64,000 nucleotides of DNA, taken from the NCBI GenBank assembly GCA_017871115.1, contig JAFCIZ010000007.1, forward strand, positions 1,798,001-1,862,000, in the 5' to 3' direction. The stretch comes from Cunninghamella blakesleeana. Lineage: Eukaryota > Mucoromycota > Mucoromycetes > Mucorales > Cunninghamellaceae. Positions 32,111 to 42,172 of this stretch are shown piece after piece. Numbering within the stretch: position 1 is the first letter of the stretch; every line of letters starts with the position of its first letter. Made by a program: the position numbers and the translations under genes. Under the pieces are notes generated by a model. It was not told the origin of the DNA, made no database searches, and worked only from the letters and a program-made list of their open reading frames with translations.

Positions 32111-32892
32111 AGGCAATAGATACCAGAGCAATTATTATGCGCCCTCAAATAATTATTAAGAGTTTTTTAGTTAGCAATACGGTAATGATAACGATAAAAA
32201 CAATTAAAATAAAAGAAATATAAAATAAAAATACTAAAAAAAAATGAATAAAATAGAATAAAAAAATTAAAATGTATATATATATATATATATATGTATT
32301 TTCATTGCTTTTATTCCAGTTATAAAAACAAAATTCAACTCTGTTTGCCACACTACACTACTTCGCAGGTATGTATATGTATTTATATTTTGGAATGAAT
32401 GAACTTTATTTATTTGGCTATAATGTTGCTGTACAAATATGTGCTATGTTACTCGGTGAAATAAAATTTAAAAATGGAATATTACAGTTATCATTACAAC
32501 AACAAAAATAAATTAATAAAAATACTTAGTGCTACATATATAGAACCATCCGATTCTGTTGATACTACTCAAAAATCGATAAGTTGGTATTATATCTTGG
32601 AATGACAAGGTATATATTTGATCTTGCAAGCTATTCCAAATTATAACATAATTTTTATTATTTTATCATCTTTTTTGTCATTTTCATTTTATTATAGTAG
32701 TATTATTAAATAGTAATACAATTAAAACAAACAATTACGAGCTTACAATTTTTTTTGTTGCAATATATTCATTTTTAAAATATGTTTTTATCATTATACA
32801 CTCTTTTATTATTAAAAAAAATGAATACAAATCTATTTTTACTAAAAACTCGGTCTTTTTAGATGCGTTCAAATTCATTTTTTATTATAGTG
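32111..32892. other. Right part of the CACTA element, decayed
   Basis: No open frame is supported. A short coding-like stretch near 32395-32470 may be transposase debris. An (AT)n tract lies at about 32274-32294. The element ends at TAGTG (32888-32892). Confidence 0.5.
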
Positions 32893-33291
32893 ATATGTAC
32901 TATATATCTTTTTATGTTTAATTTTGATGGACACAGTAACCATTATCATTCTTTTTTTCATTTTATTCTTTTTTTTTTTTTTTACTTAATTACTCTTTTT
33001 TATGTGTTTTTAATTATAAATTAAATGGGGAAGATATAGTAATTAATAGATGTTACACTTCTCTGCTTCTATGTGGCGAAGTCGAAAACATTTATATTTT
33101 ATACATATTGAGATTTAAATTGTAATTTGTTTTATGTGAGCCGCATGATGAAAGGTCAAGTTTAGGTAGTACGGATAGTTTTTTTTTTATAAATAGTTCG
33201 CAATATTTTTTTGTTTTTTTAAACAATATTGTTTTTACAAAAAAAAAAAAAAAATACCAAATTACAATCTTTCTAAACTTCTTCTCATAAT
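32893..33291. other. Promoter region reunited with 27735-28081 across the transposon
   Basis: It begins with the sequence that continues the interrupted upstream block ('tttttatgtttaattttgat' corresponds to 'tatatttttaattttgataa' at 37676) and ends with the promoter of the gene at 33292. The transposon right end therefore lies about 400 bp upstream of that start codon. Confidence 0.65.
33036..33085 (+). promoter_or_regulatory. Array promoter block of the gene at 33292
   Basis: 'atagtaattaatagatgtta', 'cacttctctgcttc', 'tatgtggcgaagtcgaaaac', followed by the 'atttatattttatacatatt' element specific to types C and D. TATA box (tataaatag) at 33188-33196. Confidence 0.72.
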
Positions 33292-33627
33292 ATGAAATAC
33301 TTTGTTCTTTTGTTGGTATTGTGTTTTGCTGTCTATGCACAAGCTAGAACATATTACGTTTGGTATAGAACAAGAGCTGGAAGGTGGTATAATATAGCCA
33401 ATGAAAATGGCGATAGGACTTGTTATTGCGTTAAAAATCTAAACACGTATATTTTTGATAATATTGAAAAAGGTGATGTCAAGATATTTAGATCAACAGA
33501 TTGCACTGGTGCCTATCAAGCTCTTAAAGGGGAAGTCAAAAATACAGAATGGGTAAATAGTGTATCTTTGGGACCATCAGGTTCATCAATAGGCCCATTT
33601 GGCTGCCCTCGAACACACCACTTTTAA
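33292..33627 (+). CDS. Secreted four-cysteine crystallin-like protein, type C
   Basis: 111 residues; signal peptide 1-18. The mature part has only four cysteines (44, 46, 71, 105). The residues matching the first two cysteines of types A, B and D are Arg19 and Gly40, so both are lost together. The remainder keeps family landmarks: CYCVKNLNT, IFRSTDCTGAYQ, EWVNSVSLGPSGSS and GCP. The N-terminal strand is basic and aromatic (TYYVWYRTRAGRWYNIANE). The same paired loss is seen in the gene at 39633. Confidence 0.86.
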   Translation: MKYFVLLLVLCFAVYAQARTYYVWYRTRAGRWYNIANENGDRTCYCVKNLNTYIFDNIEKGDVKIFRSTDCTGAYQALKGEVKNTEWVNSVSLGPSGSSIGPFGCPRTHHF

Positions 33628-35446
33628 AAAGTGGATTTAAAATGAGAATGATAATATTAGCTTTTAATTGATAAAACCATTTAATCTACTTTATTTTTGA
33701 ATTTAAATTAAACAATATTTTTTTTATTCTAAAGGTTGAATGCTCTTTTTTTTAATAAAATATAATATAATAAAATAATTGATGAATAATAAAGTACGTT
33801 TTTAAGTATAATTGTATCATGTAACAAATTTAAAAAATAAAAATAACTGCGTGCCTACGGATAAAAAATTAAGATTAGTACAACAAAATAACAAAAATAA
33901 TATGTATAGGAAGATTACGGTATAAAAAAAGGCTTCAAAATAGGATAGCTGTTTTGAATGCTGTAGCTTGATGTATGTCTACAAAATATGTAATATAAAT
34001 TTCAAAATTGAATTGCATTTCCTGAAATGAAAACAGTTGGAAACTAACCTTATTTTATTGAATTTTTTTTTATTTTTTTTTTATAAATGCCTATATGTAT
34101 GTTAAGCTTCTGCAGATACTTTTATTAAGGAAAACTATACATATTCTTTATATTTGCAATCTTTATCTAAACGATTATATAAAAATAAAATATCATATGC
34201 ATTGAAATCAGAAAAAATAATCTAAGCAGTTAGTTTAAATTCGCTAAAACTACAAATGGTTTTGTTTAATAATTAAAAAAAAAGGTAAAAATTAGCTTTT
34301 GCTCAATCAGCTCTCCCTTATTTTTTTTTTATTTTATTTTCATTTAATGTGTTTTGTTTATTTAATACTACAAGTTTAAATTTTATTCCTTTAATTTTTA
34401 TATGGGTATGAGTTTTCTCAATTGCTGCTATAATTTTTGTCATTATATATGCCATTGTTATTCATTTCATTATTATTGTTCCAGTAGTCAACCTTTAATT
34501 ATTAGCACCCTTTAAAGTACGATATTATACCGTTATATACCTTCTTTTAATACTTTGAACCTTAATAAGCTTAGTATTTATTAAAAAGAATTTTCTTTTC
34601 AGCTGTCTTATTATTACTTTTAATTGTTTTTTATACAGTTTTAAAATTTACTCCTCACTTATATCTAAATAGTCATTAATGACCAAAAATTATTGCTTTT
34701 AATATTGAATTATATGTAGCGTAAACTCTAAAAAGTTAATTTTACTCTTGGCAGCATATCTTATATTTAAGTTTTAAATTGTAGATTTTTATTTTACTCT
34801 ATCTAAATTAATAGTATTATTCTCATCCTTAATATTATTGTTTGTTATATATTATATAGATTATTTTGTAATAAAAATACAATGGTTTATATATTTTATT
34901 TTATTTTTGTTGTAGCACTGTTTATGTCCTTATTTAAAATTTATATTACAATTTCTTTTACGGCAAATAATCTCTACTTTAAATCTTCAATTAAAAACAG
35001 GCCTAAAAGTTTTAAAATACATCTTTATCTTTCTTTATATATATATCATATATTATTTTATTTTAATTTTGATATATACAATACTCATTACCATTTAATT
35101 TTTTTATTTTTATTTTTATTTTTATTCAGTTATTCCCTTTTATCCAAATTTAATTATAAATTAGATAGTGATGAAATGCCATTTAGTTACACCTCTCTGC
35201 TATTATGTGGCGAAGTCGAAACTTATATGTTTTATACATATTGGGATCTAATTATGTATGGTCATGTAATTTATCTTATGTAGTTTGGGAGGTACAAGTG
35301 TTTTTTCGTAAATGCTTCGCAGTAAACCTCGTATTTAATTTTCCTTTCTTTAAGCTGGCCTATTTTTTAAAAAATTATAAAAAAAAGCAAAAGTATCTAA
35401 GTTGCTTCTTGTCTTTTTTCTTCTCCTTCTTTAATCTCTTCTTAAC
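33628..35446. other. Array spacer
   Basis: The stretch 33890-33990 carries one copy of the 'gattacggtataaaaaaagg ... gctgtagcttgatg' intergenic repeat. A 133-codon frame starting at 34882 overlaps the promoter block at 35176 and is a chance frame. Confidence 0.5.
35176..35220 (+). promoter_or_regulatory. Array promoter block of the pseudogene at 35447
   Basis: 'gccatttagttacacctctc' and 'attatgtggcgaagtcgaaa' are well kept, but no TATA box of the tataaata form is visible before the pseudogene, unlike most intact members. Confidence 0.65.
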
Positions 35447-35789
35447 GTGAAATTCTATATTTACTTGTTGGTATTATATTTTGCCCTTTATGTACCAGTC
35501 GAATATCAATATAATGTCTGGTTTGCAAATAAAGCTGACTAATGGTTTTTATACATATAATGGTATAGGTAAGTGAGTTTTTCATTGCGTTCAAAATGTA
35601 AGCACACATACAATGGATGGCACTACTGGTGGTTTAGTCAAGGTATTTAGATCAACAGATTGTACTGGTGCCTATCAAACTATTAAAGGTCTAGTCGAAA
35701 CTATGGAATGGATGAATAGTGTATCACTTGGCCCATCAGGCTCATCAAGAGGTCCAAATGGCTGCCCTTCATCCTATTCTCCCATATAA
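35447..35789 (+). pseudogene. Broken type C crystallin-like gene
   Basis: It aligns along its whole length with 33292 and 39633. The start codon position reads GTG instead of ATG. In-frame stops interrupt the N-terminal third, at the position of the 'KAGKWY' block and again about 18 and 30 nt later. At least one length change shifts the frame before the CxC block. The C-terminal half, from the KNVNTH-like block through the DCTGAYQT, EWxNSVSLGPSGSS and GCPSS blocks, is open to a natural stop. The first family cysteine is absent, as in the intact type C genes. Decay of the N-terminus with a nearly clean C-terminus suggests recent loss. Confidence 0.85.
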
Positions 35790-36179
35790 CCTCGTACGAG
35801 GTAAAGTGGATTTGAAATGAAAATGTTAAATTTTTAACCAATTAAACTATATAATTTACATTGGATTTAAAAAGCCATTACCCAATCACTTTTTTTTTAA
35901 AAAAATTTTTTTAAAGAAAAACAAATAAACCAAAAAATTATCAATTATCATCAAACAATACTAAAAAGCATTCTTCTATTATGTTCTTAAATTTAACTGA
36001 ATCAAAATAAAATTTAAATAAAAAACATAAATATAATTACATACGGCCAATGATTAGTTTAATAATGTAAATGATTTTCATCAACTTTTTTCTTTTGAAT
36101 TTTATAATGCTCGACTAGATTATCCACATTTTATTTTCAGTAACTGATTTTATATTTAATATAAATATAGCTATGTATC

Positions 36180-36640
36180 TACAAATAAGAAAAGTTAAGA
36201 TTAACATAAAATAATAATAAAAAATAGTACATATAGGATGGTTACAGTATAAAATAGCCTTTAAATTGAATGATTTCTATAACTGATATAGTTCAATAAT
36301 CATTTATTAACTAGCTAAAATCGGAATAGGGTAACTTTTGTAAAAAATAAATTAACAAAAATAACAAAATTACATTAGTTATTATTACAGTCAGCCATTA
36401 AAAAAAGGTGTTTAAAATGAATGAATTTTATAAATACTGTAGCTTAATATTAGGCTATAACCTGATTAAAATTAAAGCATAGTAACTTAGTAAATAAGTT
36501 GAGTAATTTGATCAATAAAAAGTTTATTTTAATTACACATATTGTGGTTATGAAATTTAAAAAATAAATATAAAAAATGCTCATAATTGTATGATTTTTA
36601 TAGCTATTGTAGCTTGTTATATTCATTTTGAATTAATAAA
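36180..36640. repeat. Imperfect intergenic direct repeats of about 165-190 bp
   Basis: Three units each end in a 'gaatgattttataa..ctgtagcttaatatt'-type segment (about 36270, 36430, 36600). Matching units are at 33890-33990 and, in the sister copy, around 40540, 40700, 40850 and 41020. Confidence 0.5.
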
Positions 36641-36694
36641 ATTATTGAAATAATATTATACAACATAAAACTAAGGTAATTGAAAAACTGTTAA

Positions 36695-36974
36695 GGATAC
36701 TGTCTAAATATTCGCGATCGTAATGATTCGCTCATAAAGGGTATGAATCTTTGGGCATTGACAAACTGCCACCCGCTGGTAATTAACAACGATATAAATG
36801 AACAATTGGATGAAGACCAACAGAAGGATGGCCAGAGTATATTTGTAAAACCAAAATTAACATTCTGTACATTTTAGAACAAATGGTATGATGGTGGTTG
36901 GCAGTTTGTCAATGCCCAAAGGTTCATATTCTCTATGAGCGAATCATTACGATCGTGAATATTTAGACAGCCTC
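36695..36974. mobile_element. MITE with long terminal inverted repeats and TTAA target duplication
   Basis: The two ends are inverted copies of about 80 bp ('ctgtctaaatattcgcgatc' on the left, 'ctgtctaaatattcacgatc' on the reverse strand at the right) with roughly ten differences. TTAA flanks both sides (36691-36694 and 36975-36978). The sister unit has the same flanks around a single TTAA at 41102-41105 and no insert, so the element moved in after the duplication. TTAA duplication points to a piggyBac-type transposase acting in trans. The core of about 120 bp has no usable open frame. Confidence 0.85.
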
Positions 36975-37319
36975 TTAATTTTTACAAAAGTTTTTTTTTT
37001 TTTTATTAAATACCTGTGGACTTAGCTTTTGCAAATAGAGCATCTTTATTTAAAGAAAATCATTTTTTGATTTATACCATTACAAATGTATTCTTTCTTT
37101 TTTTTTATCTTTGATTTTCTCTAAATGGGTACCTAATAAGTAAATGATATATTATAACTGTAAATATATATATATTAATGCAGGTAGTTTTATTAAAAAA
37201 GTAAAAAAAGACAAAGTACTATGTATTTAAGAACAAAAAATTTATCTGAATAAAAAAAAATTTTTTTTTGCCTCTAAAAAAATGTTAGTTAAGCCTATAA
37301 AAATATAGCATGTCCCGGT

Positions 37320-37690
37320 TATATTTGATTTATATCAAATAGCTACATGGTTTATTATCCGCTATATTTCACATGTTATACTCAATAAACTAATATTCTA
37401 AAATAACCATTCTGTTTCTTGTACCAAATACTCTACCCATCCATAATTATAACCTTAATCTTCTAATTCCGCAGATCAATTACTACTTAAGTAGGTTCTT
37501 CAAACTCCACCTTAATCTATTGCTATTATATCACATATTTTTTTTGTAATCTTTACTTTATTTTGTATTTTACTTTAATCACAAGTAATACCTATTATAA
37601 ACGTTTTGTAATAGTGAAATTAAAAGTTTCATAAGATTTCTTTATATTTCTCTCTCTATATATACCATATATATTATATTTTTAATTTTG
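37320..37690. repeat. Upstream block shared by type C/D units
   Basis: About 350 bp including 'tttgatttatatcaaatagc', 'ccataattataaccttaatc' and 'caaactccaccttaa'. Other copies are at 27735-28081 (cut by the transposon), 38895-39265 and 41500-41830. It lies 200-400 bp before the promoter block in each unit. It may hold regulatory sequence or be a passive part of the duplicated unit. Confidence 0.65.
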
Positions 37691-37751
37691 ATAAACATAT
37701 TTATAAATGTATATTCTTTTTTATTTGATCCTAATCATAAACTAAATGATG

Positions 37752-37806
37752 TAGTAATAGCAATTAATATATGTCACACCTCTCCGCTTTTATGTGGCGA
37801 AGTCGA
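37752..37806 (+). promoter_or_regulatory. Array promoter block of the gene at 38018
   Basis: 'gtagtaatagcaattaatat', 'atgtcacacctctccgc', 'tatgtggcgaagtcgaaaac'. TATA box (tataaatag) at 37907-37915. It is nearly identical to the block of 42173. Confidence 0.73.
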
Positions 37807-38017
37807 AAACATTTATATTTTATACATATTGAGAATCAAATTGTAATTTATTTTATATAAATCCTATAACGGAAAGTCAAATTTAGATTGTATGAAGATT
37901 TTTTTATATAAATAGCTTGTAGCAAGTCTTTTTTTTTTTTTTCTTTCAGAATCCTATTTTTTATAAGAAACAAAAAAAAAAAAACAACTTCAAATTACCA
38001 TCTTATTATCATTTAAT

Positions 38018-38374
38018 ATGAAAAATTGTATTATCTTGTTGACATTGTGTTTTGTTACCTATGCTCATGCCTGTTTAAATTCAGTTCGGTTTATAACAAA
38101 AGCTGGTGGGGAATATGTTATCGCCAATGATACATGTAGAAGAGCTTGCGTTTGTGTTAAAAATGTAAACACCCATAAAATCTACGCTAGTCCTGATTCA
38201 GCTGTGACTAGAGTATTTAGAACATCTAACTGTTCCGGTGCATATCAAACTATTAAACGTGGAACAACAGTTACAAACATGGAATGGGTTGGTAGTATAT
38301 CCTATGGTCCGTCTGGTACATCAATTGGTCCAAATGGTTGCCCTACATCTTTTGTTCCAGCTGGTAGTATATAG
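38018..38374 (+). CDS. Secreted six-cysteine crystallin-like protein, type D
   Basis: 118 residues, the longest of the family; signal peptide 1-18, Cys19, 40, 44, 46, 72, 108. The cysteine frame is that of type A, but the first strand is different (LNSVRFITKAGGEYVIANDT), the DCTG block reads NCSGAYQT and the EWVN block reads EWVGSISYGP. Two or three residues are inserted in the loop after YQTIKRG. The C-terminus carries an extra VPAGSI tail. Its sister is the gene at 42173, with which it shares the first 11 residues and most of the promoter, but the mature proteins are quite diverged, pointing to fast evolution. Confidence 0.85.
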   Translation: MKNCIILLTLCFVTYAHACLNSVRFITKAGGEYVIANDTCRRACVCVKNVNTHKIYASPDSAVTRVFRTSNCSGAYQTIKRGTTVTNMEWVGSISYGPSGTSIGPNGCPTSFVPAGSI

Positions 38375-39632
38375 ACAAAGCGGTGATAATAAAAATAAGA
38401 TATTTAATTTTTTAATTAATAAAAATATTTATTATCTATCTCTCTTTTTTCAAAAAGTTAAAAAGGTTTTATAACTATTATTATTTTTCATTTGGATAAA
38501 AGTAATATGATAAATATAAAATATACTTTTAAAAATATGTAATAGTTTTATTAATTATTATTAATATAATTTTCAATAAAAGTTAAATAATTACTTTTTT
38601 TTTCTATATATATGAGAAGAACAAAAATAAAATATAAATATCAGCTATAAGGACCAAGAAAGTGTGTATTTTCAAAAAAGATGAGCCAAAAATTAAAACC
38701 TCACCAATTTTTATTTTTTATTTTAAAATACACTTTTTTCTTCTTGTTTAGACGTTTTTTATTCTTTTACTCTTTCATTTTATTTCATTTTATTAAAGAC
38801 TCTTTCTTTTTCTTTATCTTTATACATATATTTTCAAAGAGCTCCAAGTAGAAATAGTTTCTAAATAAGTATACATAAAAATAACATTATATCATAATTG
38901 TATTTGATGTATATCAAAAAGCTATATAATTTATTATCCGCTATATCTCACATGCAGTACTTAATATTCATGTTTTAAAATGGCTATTCTGTTTCTTTAT
39001 TAAATATTCCACCCATCCATAATTATAACCTTAATCTTCTAGTCCCGCAGACCAATTACTACGTAATTAGGTTCTTTAAACTCCATCTTAATTTGTGTTA
39101 TTCTTATATCGTATATTATTATTTTGTGATATTTACTTAATTCTCCATTGTACTTATAATCAAAAATAATACTTATTATAAATTTTATATAAAATCAAAA
39201 CTAAAAATTTCACATTAGTTCTTTATATTTCTCAATATATATCATATCATTTTATTTTTAATTTTAATAAATGCAGCATTTATAACCACTTGCTCTTTTT
39301 ATTTACACTTTTTTTATTAACTATTCTTTTTATTCGATTTTAATTATGAATTAAAATATATAGTTATAGCAATTAATACATGTCACATCTCTCCGCTTTT
39401 ATGTGGCGAAGTCGAAAACATTTATATTTTATACATATTGAGAATCAAATTGTAATTTATTTTATATATGAATCCTATAATGGAATATCAAGTTTAGGTG
39501 GTACAAATGTTTTTTTTTTTTTTATAAATAATTTACAAAAAGCCCTTTTTTTTTATTACTTCAAAACAATCCTATTTTTACAAAAATTAAAAATCCCTAT
39601 CAAATTGCTTCTTCCTTTACTTCTCATATAAT
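38375..39632. other. Array spacer
   Basis: Sequence after the stop (38560-38840) resembles the flank after 42173 (42680-42960), including 'aaggaccaagaaagtgtgta' against 'atggtcaaggaagtgtatat'. The shared upstream block is at 38895-39265. An 83-codon frame at 39380 overlaps the promoter and is rejected. Confidence 0.55.
39362..39414 (+). promoter_or_regulatory. Array promoter block of the gene at 39633
   Basis: 'agttatagcaattaataca', 'tgtcacatctctccgc', 'tatgtggcgaagtcgaaaac'. TATA box (tataaataa) at 39523-39531, after a long T run. Confidence 0.73.
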
Positions 39633-39971
39633 ATGAAATATTCTATTCTCTTGTTGGCATTGTGCTTTGCTGTCTACGTGCAAGCTAAAAAATATTATGC
39701 ACTTTGGTATAGAACAAAAGCTGGCAAATGGTATTATATACCCAATGATAATGGCTTAAGAACATGTTATTGTGTTAAAAATATAAATACACATATAATG
39801 GATAGCATCGAGGGAGGTAACGTCAAAGTATTTAGATCAGCAGATTGTACTGGTGCCTACCAAACCCTTAAAGGTAGAGTCAAAAATATGGAATGGGTAA
39901 ATAGTGTATCTATCGGCCCATCAGGTTCATCAAGGGGTCCATATGGTTGCCCTCGAAAACATCCTCAGTAG
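39633..39971 (+). CDS. Secreted four-cysteine crystallin-like protein, type C
   Basis: 112 residues; signal peptide 1-18, cysteines only at 45, 47, 72 and 106. Cys1 and Cys2 of the other types are replaced by Lys and Gly. The mature protein is strongly basic (KKYYALWYRTKAGKWYYIPN at the start, RGPYGCPRKHPQ at the end). It pairs with the type D gene at 42173. It is the intact counterpart of the pseudogene at 35447. Confidence 0.86.
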   Translation: MKYSILLLALCFAVYVQAKKYYALWYRTKAGKWYYIPNDNGLRTCYCVKNINTHIMDSIEGGNVKVFRSADCTGAYQTLKGRVKNMEWVNSVSIGPSGSSRGPYGCPRKHPQ

Positions 39972-42172
39972 TCATAATGAAATTAGAATGAGAACTATAG
40001 TTTTAGCTTTTTAATCATTAAAACTATTCAATTTACTTTTTTTTTAAATTTAATAAAATTGTATTCTTTTTCTTCTAAAACTTAAACGCTCTTTTTTTTA
40101 ATAAAATAAAAATAAATAAATGATGAATAATAAAGCATACCTTTAAGAAGTATAATTGTATCATGCAATAATTTTAAAAAGTAAAAATAAAATAGAAATA
40201 GCAAACGATAATAATTATTTTTAAAAACAGAAACTTCTCTCTTGGAGTAAATCTGATTTCTCTAACATCACCGATATTTTTAAATCAAAATAGAATTAAA
40301 ATAAATATATAAATATAATCACATAACCAATGAATAATTTGGTAATATAAGTAACTTTCACGGCCTTTTTTCTTTTGAATTTTAAAACACTCAGCTAGTT
40401 TCTTTGTATTTCATTCTCAAGAATAGATTTTATATTTAAAACAAAAATAATTACACATCTACAGATAAAAAAAAAAACAAAGATCAGTACAAAGTGATAA
40501 AAAAATAGTATATATAAGAGGATTACAAAATAAAAAAGTCTTTAAAATTGAGTGATCTTGTACATGCTGTAGTTCAATACTCACCTATTAACTGATTAAA
40601 AAATTGGATCAAGAGAAAGTAATAAATTAAGAAATATATAAAAATAAAAAAATTATATTCATTGTATATATTGCTGTCAGTCATTAAAAAAAAGTGTTTG
40701 CGAATATGAACTTATAAACGAGCTAAAACTTGAGCTGGACAGTATAGTAAAAATTAGATATATTTACATAATAAAAAATTTATATCGATCTTATATATGG
40801 TGGTCACAGTATAAAAAAAAGTTCGAATGAATGAACATTATATATATTATAGTTTAATATTAGATCATAAGTTGGTTAAAATTAAAGCAGAATAACTTAA
40901 TAAAAAAGCTGAGAAATTTACATAATAAAAAAAATTTTTTAATTGCATACATCGTAACTACAAAACTAAAAAAATAAAAATAAAAAAAGTCCTGAATTGG
41001 GTGATTTTTATATTTGATGTAGCTCTTTCTGTTCATTTTGAACTAATAAAATTATTGAAGTAGTATTACATAAAATAAAGTCAAGGCAGTTGAAAAATCG
41101 CTTAATTTTACAGAGGCTTTTTTTTTTTCAAAACTTTTTATAAAATACTAAAGAATTTCAACTTTGAAAATAGATTATCTTAGTTTTAAAAAACTCTCAT
41201 TAATATTTGGTTTTTGCCACTGCAAGTATTTTCATTTTTTTTTCATTGTATCTTTACTCTAAATAAGTAACGAGTAAATAAATAGCGCATTATTATCGAA
41301 AAAAAAAATCGACTAATGCTGGTAGCTTTATTAAAAAAAAAGGCAGAATGGTGCGTGTTTAAGTGCTAAAATCCTTTAGAATATATTTAATTTTTTCTAG
41401 TCTTTTTTTTCGCCATTACATGTATATTTTTGAGGACCCTTGGGTAAAAAAAAAAAAAAAAAAAAACTGTTAATTATGATTATAAAAAAATAACATGTTC
41501 CGGTTATATTTGATCTATATCAAATAGCTACATAGTTTATAATCAACTACATTTCATATGTTATATTCAATATATTAATATTCTAAAATTACTATTATGC
41601 TCCTTGTACTAAATGTTCCACTCATCCATAATTATAACCTTAATCTTCTAATTCCGCAGATCAATTACTACTTAAATGGGTACTTTAAACTCCATCTTAA
41701 TTCTTGTTACTCTTATACTATATACTTATATTTTATAATATCTACTTATTCTATACTATACCTATATCGACTAGCAATACCTACTATAAACACTATATAA
41801 ATACGAGTCAAAAAAAAATTTACATTACTTTATTTTTCTTTTGTTTTTATTTGATAACTGCTCACCTACCCCTCCTTTATCCGATTCTAATCATAAACTA
41901 AATGATGTAGTAATAGCAATTAATACATGTCACACCTCTCCGCTTCTATGTGGCGAAGTCGAAAACATTTATATTTTATACATATTGAGAATCAAATTGT
42001 AATTTATTTTATATAAATCCTATAACGGAAAGTCAAATTTAGATTGTATGAAGATTTTTTTATATAAATAGCTCGTAGCAAGTCTTTTTTTTTTTTTTTT
42101 TTTTTTTCCAGAATCCTATTTTTTATAAAAAACAAAAAAAAAACAACTTCAAATTACCACTTATCATTTAAT
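39972..42172. other. Array spacer, empty-site copy
   Basis: Second copy of the spacer seen at 35790-38017. It has the single TTAA (41102-41105) that marks the vacant MITE target, four copies of the intergenic direct repeat (40500-41050) and the shared upstream block (41500-41830). Frames at 41597-41901 lie inside that block and are rejected. Confidence 0.6.
41908..41961 (+). promoter_or_regulatory. Array promoter block of the gene at 42173
   Basis: 'gtagtaatagcaattaatac', 'atgtcacacctctccgc', 'tatgtggcgaagtcgaaaac'. TATA box (tataaatag) at 42063-42071. Confidence 0.73.

Larger units (their letters stand above)
28082..32892. mobile_element. CACTA (En/Spm)-type DNA transposon, decayed
   Basis: The left end starts CACTGTAATAAAAA and the right end, read inward on the reverse strand, starts CACTATAATAAAAA (13 of 14 matching). 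The flanking trinucleotide is ATA on both sides, the 3-bp target duplication size usual for this superfamily, although the AT-rich site makes this weak alone. Inside are a minisatellite near the left end (typical subterminal repeats), a broken Tnp2-like transposase (30426-32110) and an intact reverse-strand accessory frame. The insertion is supported independently: sister units at about 37645-37700 and 39215-39265 carry the uninterrupted flanks. The length is 4811 bp. Confidence 0.8.
35790..38017. other. Array spacer containing a MITE
   Basis: It holds intergenic direct repeats (36180-36640), the MITE (36695-36974), the 'aatgcaggtagttttattaa' segment at about 37177 and the shared upstream block (37320-37690). 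No gene is supported. Confidence 0.55.
35200..38400. repeat. Segmental duplication, copy 1 (C-D pair, period about 4.17 kb)
   Basis: The pseudogene at 35447 and the gene at 38018 correspond to 39633 and 42173 in copy 2 (offsets 4186 and 4155 bp). Spacers also align: 36050-36170 with 40320-40440, 36180-36690 with 40440-41100, and 37140-37700 with 41280-41830. Only copy 1 contains the MITE at 36695. Confidence 0.7.

Noticed and set aside
34882..35283. 133-codon forward frame before the pseudogene at 35447
   Set aside because: It runs through the conserved promoter block, is Phe/Tyr/Ile-rich and has no counterpart frame in the sister spacer before 39633.
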